64,000 bases of DNA from Roseibium album (GCA_001404055.1 CXTY01000001.1:1-64000), one strand, 5' to 3'. Numbered from the stretch's first letter, positions 1-8,859 are shown. The notes: a model not told the origin generated them from the letters alone. Made by a program: numbers and translations.

Positions 1-35
1 AAACGGGATTCCTTTTGAGTTGCGAATGTGATTCA

Positions 36-52
36 AACTCCTAAAAGGAGTT
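36..52 (+). promoter_or_regulatory. hairpin that covers the transposase ribosome-binding site
   Basis: AACTCCT (36-42) and AGGAGTT (46-52) form a perfect 7-bp stem with an AAA loop. The right arm contains the AGGAG Shine-Dalgarno of the transposase ATG at 57, so the folded mRNA would hide the ribosome-binding site. Many insertion sequences limit transposase made from read-through transcripts in this way; that role is inferred here. Confidence 0.6.
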
Positions 53-56
53 TTCC

Positions 57-419
57 ATGGCGCGGTTTGATCTGAGCGATTTCGAGTGGTCTGTCATCCA
101 GCCACTTCTTCCGTCCAAAGTGCGTGGTGTTGCGCGTGTTGATGACCGGCGGGTTCTGAATGGCATTTTCTGGCGGTTGCGCACCGGTGCGCCTTGGGCG
201 GACGTCCCGGAGCGATATGGCCCGCACATGACCTGCTACAACCGCTTCGTGCGCTGGCGCAAGGCGGGTGTTTGGGATCGAATTTTGGTCGCGGTTTCAA
301 CGGCCTATGACGGTAACATCCAGATGATCGACAGTTCTTCCATTCGTGTGCATCAGCACGGCGCGAACGGAAGCAAAAAAGGGGATGCGGTTGCATGGGT
401 CGCTCGCGGGGCGGGCTAA
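57..419 (+). CDS. IS5-family transposase, N-terminal part (OrfA)
   Basis: This 120-residue frame carries the N-terminal half of an IS5-type DDE transposase. It starts with the family's typical opening (FDLSDFEWSVIQPLLP), continues through RTGAPWADVPERYG, and holds the first catalytic Asp in MIDSSSIRVHQHG near residue 90. The ATG at 57 follows AAAAGGAG with 6-nt spacing. After GSKKG the frame leaves the family consensus and stops, while the -1 frame continues it. An A6G4 run at 375-384 lies just where the family consensus changes frame, which suggests programmed -1 frameshifting; an inactivating frameshift mutation is the alternative. Confidence 0.85.
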   Translation: MARFDLSDFEWSVIQPLLPSKVRGVARVDDRRVLNGIFWRLRTGAPWADVPERYGPHMTCYNRFVRWRKAGVWDRILVAVSTAYDGNIQMIDSSSIRVHQHGANGSKKGDAVAWVARGAG

Positions 420-823
420 CGACCAAAATCCACGCTGTCGTCGATGCGCTTGGGCTGCCGATCAAGTTGAGCTTGTCGCAGGGCCAAGCCTATGACGGGC
501 ATGAGGCTCACCGTCTCCTGAGCGACCTTCCCGCCAAGAGTATGGTGCTGGCCGACCGCGCTTATGATGCGGATGCGATCCGCCAGATGATTTTCGATCA
601 GGGCGCATTCGCCAACATCCCGCCCATGCCGCAGCGCAGGCAAAAGCCCGTGTTCAGCAAACACCTCTACAGGGCGCGCAATCTCGTGGAGCGGTTCTTC
701 AACAAACTCAAGCACTTCAGAGCCGTCGCAACCCGTTACGACAAGGACCCCGAAAACTATCTCGCAACCATCAAACTCGCCTCAATCCGAATTTGGATGC
801 GATTTAATGAGTCGGTGGCCTAG
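395..823 (+). CDS. IS5-family transposase, C-terminal part (OrfB)
   Basis: This frame begins with MGRSRGGLTTKIHAVVD, a hallmark block of IS5 transposases, and contains the second and third catalytic residues: Asp in VLADRAYDAD and Glu in ARNLVERFFNKLKHF. It lies in the -1 frame relative to the upstream part and overlaps it by 25 bp. The frame is open upstream through the A-rich run, so a fused product is possible. The C-terminus (IRIWMRFNESVA) matches the normal end of the family, so the 3' half is intact. It probably functions only as the OrfA-OrfB frameshift protein. Confidence 0.85.
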   Translation: MGRSRGGLTTKIHAVVDALGLPIKLSLSQGQAYDGHEAHRLLSDLPAKSMVLADRAYDADAIRQMIFDQGAFANIPPMPQRRQKPVFSKHLYRARNLVERFFNKLKHFRAVATRYDKDPENYLATIKLASIRIWMRFNESVA

Positions 824-1186
824 CCTGCAGCTACCTATTCTAGACTATGTCCGGTTATTGTCTCGTTGCTTGAGACCGTGGCCGGTGGTTTCACGCTTGC
901 CTGAAGCAGTTCAGCCCACTTTGCCAGGTTCGTCCCGCTTTTCTTGAGATAGAATTTTGATTCCCGGTAGGAATATCACTTCGTCTATTCAGGCAGGCTT
1001 TGCAAAAATAGCATGGTTTTTACTATCAAGGTGTTGGTGATATTCTGTCGCTGATCGAAAAAAAACGCATTTAACTGAGGTTTCCTCAGTAAAGTCAATT
1101 GAATTTGAGCACTAACATTTCAAAGCCAGATCCGGGATCTGATACAATCGCAACCAAATTTTGGTCTTTGGCGATTGGGGGAAGAA
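824..1186. other. intergenic stretch after the IS
   Basis: No convincing gene is seen. A perfect short hairpin, ACTGAGG-TTT-CCTCAGT, lies at 1074-1090 about 100 bp before the next gene and is not followed by a T-run, so it looks more like an operator or mRNA structure than a terminator. The right IS boundary probably lies near the start of this stretch. Confidence 0.5.
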
Positions 1187-2146
1187 GTGCTTAAGTTTCT
1201 ATGCGTTTTAGCACTCCTATTGCCATTTCTTTCCGTGAATAAAGCGTTTGCCACTGACAAAGACGCAACGGTTGTGATGTTGACCTGGCGCGGAAAAACA
1301 AACGCGGAAAAGGCGTTTTTGAAGGCCTTGGAAACGTCGGGTCGGAATATCAACGTGACCCATTTTGATGCTGGCCGGGACCGGAGAGCGCTTGGAGCGT
1401 TTTTACATTCGAACAAGGACGCCATTCGAAGTGCGGATGTGGTTTACACATTCGGTACTTTGACAGCGCGTGTGGTTCAATCGTTCGATCTGAACGGTGT
1501 CCCGCATGTCTTCAACATCGTTGCAGATCCAGTTGGAACAGAACTCGTTGAAAGCCTTGAAAACCCGGGAGTTGCCAGAACCGGTGCCAAGAACACGGTG
1601 CCATTGGGCTCGGTCTTCAATACCTTGAACGAAGCAATTGAATTTGACACGGTCGCGGCGTTGTTCGATCCCCGAGAGGTGACGTCTGAGGCTCAGGTTA
1701 CCAAACTTTCTGCGGTTCTCGGAGAGCTTGGAAAGACTGTAAAAGGTGTTCGGTTTGTTCCAGATGCTGGAAACCTTGGCAATCAGATTGAGACCATGCG
1801 AAACGAACTATCTGACGCGGACCTTGTCTATATCCCTGCTGTTTCATCGTTCGTTGGCCAAACCAGGTTGATCTCGCAGGCCAGTCCAGAAGACGCGGTG
1901 ATCGTGGGAGCAATTGAAGCATATGTCGGCAACGGGGCGACGATTGCGATTGCCACAGACTATTTTGAAAGGGGGAGAGCGGCAGCCGAAATTGTGTTCG
2001 CCATTCTGGACGGCGCATCTCCGGCATCTATTCCGGTGAAGGAAGTCGCGATCGAGGAAGCCATTATTGTAATCGACAGCAAAGATGCGAGGGCGAGCAA
2101 AATTGATCTGGATTTCCTCGCCGGAACACTAAAGATGATCGATTAG
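1187..2146 (+). CDS. ABC transporter substrate-binding protein (ABC_sub_bind family)
   Basis: The protein resembles the PF04392 family of periplasmic binding proteins, two-lobed folds with segments such as ADVVYTFGTLTARVVQ, GVPHVFNIVADPVGT and the late NGATIAIATDYFERGRAAAEIVF. I place the start at GTG 1187, after GGGGGAAG, giving the signal peptide MLKFLCVLALLLPFLSVNKAFA; a TTG at 1175 is the only earlier start. About 320 residues is normal for the family. No permease or ATPase gene lies beside it, so it may serve a distant transporter or act as a sensor input. Ligand unknown. Confidence 0.75.
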   Translation: MLKFLCVLALLLPFLSVNKAFATDKDATVVMLTWRGKTNAEKAFLKALETSGRNINVTHFDAGRDRRALGAFLHSNKDAIRSADVVYTFGTLTARVVQSFDLNGVPHVFNIVADPVGTELVESLENPGVARTGAKNTVPLGSVFNTLNEAIEFDTVAALFDPREVTSEAQVTKLSAVLGELGKTVKGVRFVPDAGNLGNQIETMRNELSDADLVYIPAVSSFVGQTRLISQASPEDAVIVGAIEAYVGNGATIAIATDYFERGRAAAEIVFAILDGASPASIPVKEVAIEEAIIVIDSKDARASKIDLDFLAGTLKMID

Positions 2147-2273
2147 GTTTTGCCTCACGGAAACAGGCTGGCCGTACGCAGGATGCGGCATTGTTTGTCT
2201 GGGCTCTTGGCCGAGACGCACAGATCCGTTATCTCAGCGAAAAGGCAACACTTGAAAATTTCCAAGGTCCTAC

Positions 2274-3221
2274 ATGAACGATATTGCCGCTGACAGCGTG
2301 GATACTGAAGTTCCAGCACTCCTGCGCATTGCGCCGTCCAATGTTGAGTTCAAGAAGCTACGCAAGCGTTTGCTGAGGCAGGTGCGCGAAGCAATCAGTG
2401 ACTTTGGGATGCTTCCTGAGGAAGTTGTTGCTCAGCAGAAAAAACCGAAGTGGCTTGTATGTCTGTCCGGTGGCAAGGACAGCTATACCCTGCTGGCAGT
2501 TCTGATCGAACTGCGATGGCGTGGTCTGCTGCCAATTGATCTGATCGCCTGCAATCTGGACCAGGCGCAGCCTGGCTTTCCAACGGATGTCCTGCCGAAG
2601 TTTTTTGAAGACAATGACATCGAGCACATCATCGAGCGCCAGGATACTTACTCCGTCGTCACCGAAAAGATTCCGGAAAACAAAACCTATTGCTCGCTCT
2701 GCTCCCGGTTGCGTCGCGGTATCCTATACCGGATCGCGCGTGAGCAAGGCTGCGAGGCGATTGTGCTGGGTCATCACCGGGATGACATCCTCGAGACCTT
2801 CTTCATGAACCTTTTTTTTGGCGGGCGCCTGGCGTCGATGCCGCCAAAGCTGCTCAATGATGAGGGCGACCTTCTGGTTTTGCGGCCTCTTGCCTATTCA
2901 GCGGAAGGTGACATCGCCAAATTTGCTGCTGGCCTTCAGGTCCCGATCATTCCCTGCAACCTGTGTGGTTCTCAGGACGGTCTGCAGCGTGAAGAAGTCA
3001 AACGCATGCTGCAGGGATGGGAGAAGGCAAATCCCGGACGCCTGAGCGTTATGGCACGCGCGCTGGGCAACTCGAGGCCGTCGCACCTGTTGGACCGGTC
3101 GCTCTTTGATTTTGCCAACCTGCGCCCGGCAGAGAACCCACCAGAGCCAGACAACGGCGAAGCCGAAGAGCCCTGTGGCGCAAGCCTGGCCATGACAGCG
3201 AAGTTGTTTGCGGCGGAGTGA
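2274..3221 (+). CDS. ttcA: tRNA 2-thiocytidine biosynthesis protein TtcA
   Basis: TtcA installs 2-thiocytidine at position 32 of tRNAs using ATP and an Fe-S cluster. The PP-loop ATP-pyrophosphatase motif SGGKDS lies at residues 65-70. CxxC pairs occur at C140/C143 ([11 protein letters not shown]) and C228/C231 (PCNLCGSQ), as in the family. [18 protein letters not shown] is the conserved core after the first pair. The length (315 aa) is typical, with a short low-complexity tail. It is convergent with the following LysR gene, 13 bp away. Cytoplasmic. Confidence 0.93.
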   Translation: MNDIAADSVDTEVPALLRIAPSNVEFKKLRKRLLRQVREAISDFGMLPEEVVAQQKKPKWLVCLSGGKDSYTLLAVLIELRWRGLLPIDLIACNLDQAQPGFPTDVLPKFFEDNDIEHIIERQDTYSVVTEKIPENKTYCSLCSRLRRGILYRIAREQGCEAIVLGHHRDDILETFFMNLFFGGRLASMPPKLLNDEGDLLVLRPLAYSAEGDIAKFAAGLQVPIIPCNLCGSQDGLQREEVKRMLQGWEKANPGRLSVMARALGNSRPSHLLDRSLFDFANLRPAENPPEPDNGEAEEPCGASLAMTAKLFAAE

Positions 3222-3234
3222 AGCTGGAAAACAG

Positions 3235-4113
3235 CTAACCGCCGAACAACACCCGTAACCAGTTTTCGACATGCTTTGCAGATGTATTCAGCGTGGGTTT
3301 GTTCTCCTGATGGATAAGGTAATGGCTCTGACCCGAAGGTATTTTTGCCTCGACAGGAATTGCGAGCCGCCCAGAAGCCTGAAGTTGCAGGGCAATCCGC
3401 TCGAGCACTAACGCGACGCCGCCCTGAGCCGCCGCCCATTCAACAGCAGCTAGTGACGTATCCACAGTCACACTGGCAGGCATGTCTGACTGCCTAAGTC
3501 CGGTAGATTCAAAAAAACGCGGCCAATGGTCTTCAAAACCGAGAATTTGAACAAACCTTTGCTTCGCCAGATCCGAAGTGGTTGCAATAGACCCAACGTG
3601 GTCGGGATGGCAAACAGGGACTACGAAGTCTGATCCGAGTGGTTCTGCATAGCATCCTGGCCAGTTTCCGGTGCCAAGCCGAACTTCAATATCGATTCCC
3701 GAGTCCAGAACTGTGTCTGCCCAGATTGCGGATAACAGGCGTATTCTGAGTTCCGGATGGTCCGCCTGGAGTCGAGGAAGAGCGGGGCCGATGATCAGTA
3801 CAGCCTCTGATATTGGAGCGCGGATTGTAACAGTTCCTGAAGTCGGTTTCCCAAAAAGACCTTCGGTTGATACCGCAAGCTCCTGCAGTGCTTTTCGAAC
3901 TGGTGGCAGATAAGCTCTGCCGGTTTCCGTCAGTTCGACCTTTCGCGTGGTGCGCTCAAAAAGCAAATGTCCAAGCTGGCTTTCAAGTGCGCTGATGTGA
4001 TTGCTCACCGCCGCCTGGGTCAGACCAAGGTCTGTCCCAGCTGCCGTAAAGCTACCAAGGCGGCTCGTCGCTTCAAAACTTCGAAGCCAATGGAGGTTAG
4101 GTAAGGATTGCAT
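3235..4113 (-). CDS. LysR-family regulator, GcvA-like
   Basis: An N-terminal winged helix-turn-helix (residues about 5-65, with LGSFTAAGTDLGLTQAAVSNHISALE) precedes a LysR substrate-binding domain. The opening LPNLHWLRSFEATSRLGSFTAA and the domain style resemble the GcvA subgroup. A GTG directly before the ATG at 4113 is an alternative start. It is divergent from the dehydrogenase/aldehyde dehydrogenase pair at 4228-6644, its most likely target. The 114-bp spacer is AT-rich and probably holds both promoters. The effector is unknown. Confidence 0.85.
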   Translation of the reverse strand: MQSLPNLHWLRSFEATSRLGSFTAAGTDLGLTQAAVSNHISALESQLGHLLFERTTRKVELTETGRAYLPPVRKALQELAVSTEGLFGKPTSGTVTIRAPISEAVLIIGPALPRLQADHPELRIRLLSAIWADTVLDSGIDIEVRLGTGNWPGCYAEPLGSDFVVPVCHPDHVGSIATTSDLAKQRFVQILGFEDHWPRFFESTGLRQSDMPASVTVDTSLAAVEWAAAQGGVALVLERIALQLQASGRLAIPVEAKIPSGQSHYLIHQENKPTLNTSAKHVENWLRVLFGG

Positions 4114-4227
4114 CACTTTAATTCATAAGAAAAACAACGGAATGTCTATAGATTATTTCGTTTCTCTTTTGCCTTGGTGAGGCCCAGTGTGTTTTCGATC
4201 TAACGCTTAATCGGAAAGGCGCTCAAA

Positions 4228-5181
4228 ATGCGTGTCGGATTTATCGGTCTTGGCAATGTCGGCGGAAAACTTGCCGGCAGCATCCTTCGCAACGGTTTTG
4301 AACTCATGGTTCATGATCTGGATGAAGCTCAGGTAGACAGATTCGTCGCTCTTGGCGCCAATCGGGGAGAGGGACCCAGCCACTTGGCTGAGAGCTGCGA
4401 CGTTATCATCACCTGTCTACCCAGCCCGGCGGCCTGTTCGGCCGTGGTTGAAGGTAACAGTGGCATTCTTGAGGGGATTGGCCCGGGCAAGATCTGGGCG
4501 GAAATGTCGACGACCGATGCTCGTGAAACCCAACGACTTGCCAATCTGGTGATTACCAAGGGAGCCGAAGCCATTGAATGTCCGGTATCTGGTGGCTGCC
4601 ACCGTGCCGCGACAGGCAATATTTCCATATTTGCCGGCTGCACACGGGAAACCTTTGAAAAGGCGCTGCCGTTCCTGACGGTCCTGGGGCGGCGCGTACT
4701 GCATACGGGAGATGTCGGCTCAGCGTCTGTTCTAAAAGTCGTGACCAATTACCTGGCGACGGCCAATCTTGTGTCGCTCGCCGAAGCACTGGCAACGTGC
4801 AAGGCAGCCGGTGTGGATCTGAACACATCTTTTGAAGCGATCCGCATTTCGTCCGGCAACTCCTTCGTTCATGAAACGGAAAGCCAGGTAATTTTGAACG
4901 GGTCGAGAGATATCTCCTTCACAATGGATCTCGTTGCCAAGGACATCGGCCTGTTTCAGTCAATTGCAGACGCCAATGAGGTGCCGCTTGAACTCTCCCC
5001 GTTGCTCAACCGGATCTTTGCCAATGCCATCGAACGCTATGGTCCGCGCGAACTCTCGCCTAATATTATCAAGCGACTTGAGGACGCGACGGGTCTTGAT
5101 GTTCGCGCGCCCGGATTTCCCGCGGAAATGCTTGACGATGAGCCGGAAGAGGCAGGATATGAAGTGGTTCCGGTGCGTTGA
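4228..5181 (+). CDS. NAD(P)-dependent beta-hydroxyacid dehydrogenase (HIBADH family)
   Basis: A Rossmann dinucleotide-binding motif opens the protein (VGFIGLGNVGGKLA). The family's substrate-site block SGG is at residues 121-123, and the catalytic lysine is K170 in GSASVLKVVTNYL. Members of this family oxidise 3-hydroxyacids such as 3-hydroxyisobutyrate, tartronate or gluconate derivatives to the semialdehyde or keto acid. The next gene, 32 bp downstream, is an aldehyde dehydrogenase, which fits a two-step oxidation of a hydroxyacid through a semialdehyde. The exact substrate cannot be read from the sequence. Confidence 0.85.
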   Translation: MRVGFIGLGNVGGKLAGSILRNGFELMVHDLDEAQVDRFVALGANRGEGPSHLAESCDVIITCLPSPAACSAVVEGNSGILEGIGPGKIWAEMSTTDARETQRLANLVITKGAEAIECPVSGGCHRAATGNISIFAGCTRETFEKALPFLTVLGRRVLHTGDVGSASVLKVVTNYLATANLVSLAEALATCKAAGVDLNTSFEAIRISSGNSFVHETESQVILNGSRDISFTMDLVAKDIGLFQSIADANEVPLELSPLLNRIFANAIERYGPRELSPNIIKRLEDATGLDVRAPGFPAEMLDDEPEEAGYEVVPVR

Positions 5182-5213
5182 GGCAAGACCTTGCGCATTA
5201 AACTGAAAGTGAC

Positions 5214-6644
5214 ATGCACATGATCGAGAAGCGGCAATTCTATATTGACGGGCAATGGGTTGAACCGATTGAACCCAATGACATGAAGGTCATCAACCCG
5301 GCAACTGAAAAAGCAATTGCAATCATTTCGCTCGGGTGCGCTGCTGACGTTGACAAGTCCGTGAAAGCAGCTGCGGCTGCTTTCGAGACCTGGGCGGAGA
5401 CTTCCGTTGAAGTCCGCGCTGCTTTACTGGAGCGGATCATCCAGCTCTATGAACGCCGCACGGCGGAAATGGACGATGCTATCCGCCTGGAAATGGGCGC
5501 ACCAATCACCTTTGCCCGTGAGCAACAGACACCGTCTGGAACTGGTCATCTTCGCGCGACGCTCGAGGCTTTGAGGGCACATCAGTTTGAACGCCCAAGT
5601 CCACGCGGTGGTAGTTTGCTCAGGGACGAGCCGATTGGTGTCTGTGGCCTGATCACCCCATGGAACTGGCCGATCAACCAGATCGTTGCCAAGGTGGCTC
5701 CGGCGCTGGCTGCCGGCTGCACGATGGTTCTTAAGCCAAGTGAGATTGCACCGCTTTCAGCTCTGCTTTTTACCGAAATACTGGACGAGGCAGGCTGCCC
5801 GGCGGGCGTCTTCAATCTGGTCAATGGTGATGGCCCAGGAGTTGGTGCGGCCATGTCAGCGCATCCGGGGATCGACATGATGTCCTTCACCGGTTCCACC
5901 AGGGCAGGCGTTTCCGTGACCCAAAATGCTGCCCCCACTGTCAAGCGTGTCGCGTTGGAGCTTGGTGGTAAGTCAGCAAACCTCCTATTTGCTGATGCAG
6001 ATCTGGAAACTGCAGTCCGGTTTTCCGTTGAAAGCTGCATTTCCAATTCCGGGCAGTCCTGCGATGCGCCGACTCGGCTTTTCGTGGAACGTGATGTTTA
6101 TGAGGAAGCCATTGCGTTTGCCGGAAAGATCGCGAACAGCATCAAGGTGGGTGATCCATCAAGAGAAGGATACCACATCGGTCCGGTAATCAGCGAACTT
6201 CAATATGAGCGTATTCAGGGGCATATCGAACGTGGCATTGCCGACGGTGCGCGTCTTGTTGCTGGTGGTCCGGGGAAGCCTGAAGGCTATGAGACCGGCT
6301 ATTATGTCAAGCCAACCATTTTTGCCGATGTCACCAACCAGATGTCCATTGCCCGCAATGAAATCTTCGGACCGGTGCTGGTGATCATTCCGTTTGAGAC
6401 GGAAGAAGACGCCATCAAAATGGCTAATGATACGGCCTACGGGCTTGCCGCCTATATCCAGACCGGGGATGCGCTGCGTGCCAAGCGGGTAGGCCGCAAG
6501 CTGCGGGCAGGCAGCATCTACATCAATGGCGAAAGCCCGGACTGGGACGTCCCCTTCGGTGGCTATAAGCAGTCTGGCAATGGCAGGGAGTTTGGCCAGT
6601 TCGGCCTGGAGGACTTTCTGGAACTGAAGGCGATCACGGGGTGA
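5214..6644 (+). CDS. aldehyde dehydrogenase family protein
   Basis: This 476-residue NAD(P)-dependent aldehyde dehydrogenase has the catalytic Cys at 283 (SNSGQSCDAPTR), the general base Glu at 249 (VALELGGKSAN) and the oxyanion Asn at 151 (TPWNWPINQ). FTGSTRAG marks the cofactor-binding glycines. ATG codons at 5214 and 5220 are both possible starts. It follows the dehydrogenase by 32 bp and probably shares its transcript and the divergent LysR regulator. It would convert the dehydrogenase's aldehyde product into a carboxylic acid; the substrate is unknown. Confidence 0.9.
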   Translation: MHMIEKRQFYIDGQWVEPIEPNDMKVINPATEKAIAIISLGCAADVDKSVKAAAAAFETWAETSVEVRAALLERIIQLYERRTAEMDDAIRLEMGAPITFAREQQTPSGTGHLRATLEALRAHQFERPSPRGGSLLRDEPIGVCGLITPWNWPINQIVAKVAPALAAGCTMVLKPSEIAPLSALLFTEILDEAGCPAGVFNLVNGDGPGVGAAMSAHPGIDMMSFTGSTRAGVSVTQNAAPTVKRVALELGGKSANLLFADADLETAVRFSVESCISNSGQSCDAPTRLFVERDVYEEAIAFAGKIANSIKVGDPSREGYHIGPVISELQYERIQGHIERGIADGARLVAGGPGKPEGYETGYYVKPTIFADVTNQMSIARNEIFGPVLVIIPFETEEDAIKMANDTAYGLAAYIQTGDALRAKRVGRKLRAGSIYINGESPDWDVPFGGYKQSGNGREFGQFGLEDFLELKAITG

Positions 6645-6792
6645 AGATGGTGCTGTTTCAATAGAAGTTTTCCCAGTCGAACCCTTCAACACTTTTTGGC
6701 CTTTGACGGCACTTCCTTTGCTTTTTGACTTTAATTCAATAAATGTTCACGTTATGTTCTTTTGATGTTGATGCCATGGAAAGGATAGCGCG

Positions 6793-7197
6793 ATGATCAG
6801 AGGAAGCTGCTTGTGCGGCAAAGTGAAATTCGAAATTTCAGGAGAGCCGTCTTCACTGAGCTACTGCCACTGCTCACGATGTCGGAAGGCGGCTGGTATC
6901 TTTTCTGCGGTCCTGATCGGGAAAGCTGACGATCTTCGTGTTACAGAAGGGCTGGACCAAATTGCTAAACTTCTGCCTGGGCCGGACGGAAAGCATGAAC
7001 GCTGCTTTTGCAAGGATTGCGGTACTTCTTTGGGCGACCTCGTCACGGGCGATATTTATGTCGTGGCAGCCTCTGCCCTGGATGATGACCCTGGAATACG
7101 TCCATCAATTCATATCCATACGGCATCAAAGCCAGATTGGTATGAGATTTCGGATGATCTGAAGAAATTCGAAGGGGACTACATTCCCGAAAACTAA
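6793..7197 (+). CDS. GFA/CENP-V family zinc protein
   Basis: The protein shows the cysteine pattern of the glutathione-dependent formaldehyde-activating (GFA) fold: CLC at residues 6-8, CHCSRC at 25-30, and CFCKDCG near residue 71, expected to bind two zinc ions. Length (134 aa) is normal. Most family members have no proven activity, so formaldehyde chemistry should not be assumed, though the aldehyde dehydrogenase upstream makes an aldehyde-related role plausible. It has its own AT-rich upstream region and probably its own promoter. Confidence 0.85.
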   Translation: MIRGSCLCGKVKFEISGEPSSLSYCHCSRCRKAAGIFSAVLIGKADDLRVTEGLDQIAKLLPGPDGKHERCFCKDCGTSLGDLVTGDIYVVAASALDDDPGIRPSIHIHTASKPDWYEISDDLKKFEGDYIPEN

Positions 7198-7276
7198 TTT
7201 GTAGCCACCTTCGAGGCCTACCTGCCTCCAATCTCGACATGGCCAGTATGGTCGAGCGTTGTAGGAGGCAACCAAA

Positions 7277-7312
7277 CCCCGACGAACCAGTTTTGAAAAC
7301 AGGACGTCGGGG
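7277..7312 (-). terminator. hairpin between convergent genes
   Basis: CCCCGACG (7277-7284) pairs with CGTCGGGG (7305-7312), and the loop holds a second small stem GTTTT-G-AAAAC. It lies just past the stop of the minus-strand peroxiredoxin-like gene, and on that strand it is followed by TTTGG. It may terminate both converging transcripts. Confidence 0.55.
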
Positions 7313-7322
7313 TGTGTTCGCT

Positions 7323-7838
7323 CTATGCAGTACCCCTGACGGGCCGATCGTTCTTGATGTTGAAGATCATCCCGTCCAACAGCTCTTCAAGGTCTGGTCG
7401 CGCAGCAGGGCCGTTGGAAATGTCAACAAGCATCAGCGTACCATTCGGGCGTATTGCAAAAGCGCCTGGCTCTGCAAAAATGTCTGTCGTCTCGGCTTCT
7501 GACAGAGGTTCAGAAATATAAAGACCAAGAGACCGCATTTGCGCCTCGGTCATCCCGTAGCATAAATCAAAGTCCCAGCCGAATTCATCCTTGTCGGCCT
7601 GGGCCTTCTTTTGCGTATCGGCGGAGACAACCACAACATCAAGCACATCCGTCCAGGACGGCAGCGCAGCGTTCAGCTTGTTCAAAAAGCGTTTGCACCG
7701 CGGGCAGTGACGACCACGATATACAAAAAGCATTGTCCATCTGTCTTTTGACTGTCCGATCGATATTGGGTTTCCCTCAAGCGTTGGAAAGCTTGCTTGT
7801 TCGATCGGTTCACCAACGCGTGGCTTTAGCGAGATCAT
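7323..7838 (-). CDS. peroxiredoxin-like AhpC/TSA family protein (CPxC type)
   Basis: This thioredoxin-fold protein has the motif YRGRHCPRCKRFL near residue 45 in place of the canonical peroxiredoxin TPxxC, and the family block EPGAFAIRPNGTLMLVDISNGPAARPDLEE in pieces towards the C-terminus. It is clearly paralogous to the protein at 23137-23673, with the same CPxC, EPGxFxIRPxGTL and DxPxRG blocks. It lies 84 bp downstream of a LysR gene on the same strand, possibly as an operon. A thiol-peroxidase or disulfide-reductase role is likely; the substrate is unknown. No signal peptide, so cytoplasmic. Confidence 0.8.
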   Translation of the reverse strand: MISLKPRVGEPIEQASFPTLEGNPISIGQSKDRWTMLFVYRGRHCPRCKRFLNKLNAALPSWTDVLDVVVVSADTQKKAQADKDEFGWDFDLCYGMTEAQMRSLGLYISEPLSEAETTDIFAEPGAFAIRPNGTLMLVDISNGPAARPDLEELLDGMIFNIKNDRPVRGTA

Positions 7839-7922
7839 GGTGTTTCCTTTGGATGTAGGTGTCTCAGTACTGAAATAGATGATCGGTGTTTGTTTTTGCT
7901 GACTCGCGCGATCCTTTGATTC

Positions 7923-8774
7923 TTATGACTGAAACGCTGCGCAGATTGCCGAGTTGATTGCCAAGGATAGTTCTGCCGGCATTGTTGACCGCGATGCCAA
8001 CACAAGTTTGGAAGTGGGAGTCGGGCCGAGACCAAACTCTGCCGAAACCACGGCGAGGCCCTGAATCAGCGAGGAGCGGCCAATGAGGCCAATTGCGATG
8101 CCGGCCTCAACAGCAGCGAGAATGCCGGACACGCTTTGGCTGGAATAGACAATACGATGGGAGCGTTTCAACGTTTGCAACGACGCAATCGCTGCGTCGC
8201 GCCACCAGCAGGCATGGTCGAACAAGGCAACAGGAAGAGGATCAACACGTGAAAAGTCTGAGTGGCTGGCGGATACCCAACAAGTAGGGTCTTCATAAAC
8301 AAGTTTTTCGCCTGCAGCCGGTTCTTCCACCTCATAGACAGCCATGTCGAGCTGCCCCTTTTTCAGTGCCTCGGGAAAACCTGCGCTGAGCGCACAGGTT
8401 ACCTCCAGCTCTACATACGGATGAGCCTGTGAGAAGTCGGCAATGATCCGCGCCAGTCTGGCGCGCCCGTGATCATCCGGAATTCCGAGTCTCAACTTGC
8501 CGCGCACCTCCGCCTGCGAAAGGTCACGAAGGGTCAGGTCAAGGCGGCCCGTGATTTCCTGGGCGACTGGCAGCAATTGTTTACCGGTATCCGTCAGCAC
8601 AACACCCCGGCCATGTCTTTTGAAGACAGCGCGGCCAATTGTCGTCTCCAGCCGCTTGATCTGAAGACTTGCGGCTGACTGTGACCTGTTGATCTGGTTG
8701 GCGCCATCGGTGACGCTGCCTGCCTTTGCTACAGCGAGAAAGGTTCGTAATAGATCGCTGTCCAGTTTTTCCAT
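7923..8774 (-). CDS. LysR-family regulator
   Basis: The N-terminal helix-turn-helix (DLLRTFLAVAKAGSVTDGANQI, then RSQSAASLQIKRLE) is followed by a LysR effector domain with a low-affinity family match in VELEVTCALSAGFPEALKKGQLDMAVYE. ATG 8774 is preferred over the TTG at 8786. It is divergent from the permease gene at 8860, and a clean inverted repeat lies just upstream of its start, so it probably regulates itself and the permease. Its downstream neighbour is the peroxiredoxin-like gene, suggesting a common stress or metal signal. Confidence 0.85.
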   Translation of the reverse strand: MEKLDSDLLRTFLAVAKAGSVTDGANQINRSQSAASLQIKRLETTIGRAVFKRHGRGVVLTDTGKQLLPVAQEITGRLDLTLRDLSQAEVRGKLRLGIPDDHGRARLARIIADFSQAHPYVELEVTCALSAGFPEALKKGQLDMAVYEVEEPAAGEKLVYEDPTCWVSASHSDFSRVDPLPVALFDHACWWRDAAIASLQTLKRSHRIVYSSQSVSGILAAVEAGIAIGLIGRSSLIQGLAVVSAEFGLGPTPTSKLVLASRSTMPAELSLAINSAICAAFQS

Positions 8775-8780
8775 TTGTTT

Positions 8781-8801
8781 TTTCAATATCTGTTATTGAA
8801 A
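8781..8801. promoter_or_regulatory. inverted repeat, likely LysR operator
   Basis: TTTCAATA (8781-8788), then TCTGT, then TATTGAAA (8794-8801): a perfect 8-bp inverted repeat with 5-bp spacer. It lies 6 bp upstream of the LysR ATG and 59 bp before the divergent permease gene, the usual position for autoregulation. The AT-rich symmetry with a T-N11-A core fits LysR sites. Confidence 0.6.
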
Positions 8802-8859
8802 CTATTCGTTTTATCTATGACTGAGATGTCGCTAATTTGCAATCGCAAAGGAGATTGCC

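Larger units (their letters stand above)
1..823 (+). mobile_element. IS5-family insertion sequence (IS427-like group)
   Basis: A transposase encoded in two overlapping frames fills this interval, the usual layout of the IS427 group of IS5. The left end may lie outside the window. The first bases after position 7 (GATTCCTT) and the reverse complement of 806-813 (GACTCATT) share only a weak similarity, so they are only a tentative pair of terminal inverted repeats. I could not identify a target-site duplication. The boundaries are approximate; the coding content is clear. Confidence 0.8.

Noticed and set aside
375..419. Transposase frameshift as a sequencing error
   Set aside because: A two-frame layout with a -1 shift at an A-rich run is normal in this IS group, so an error need not be invoked, though it cannot be excluded.
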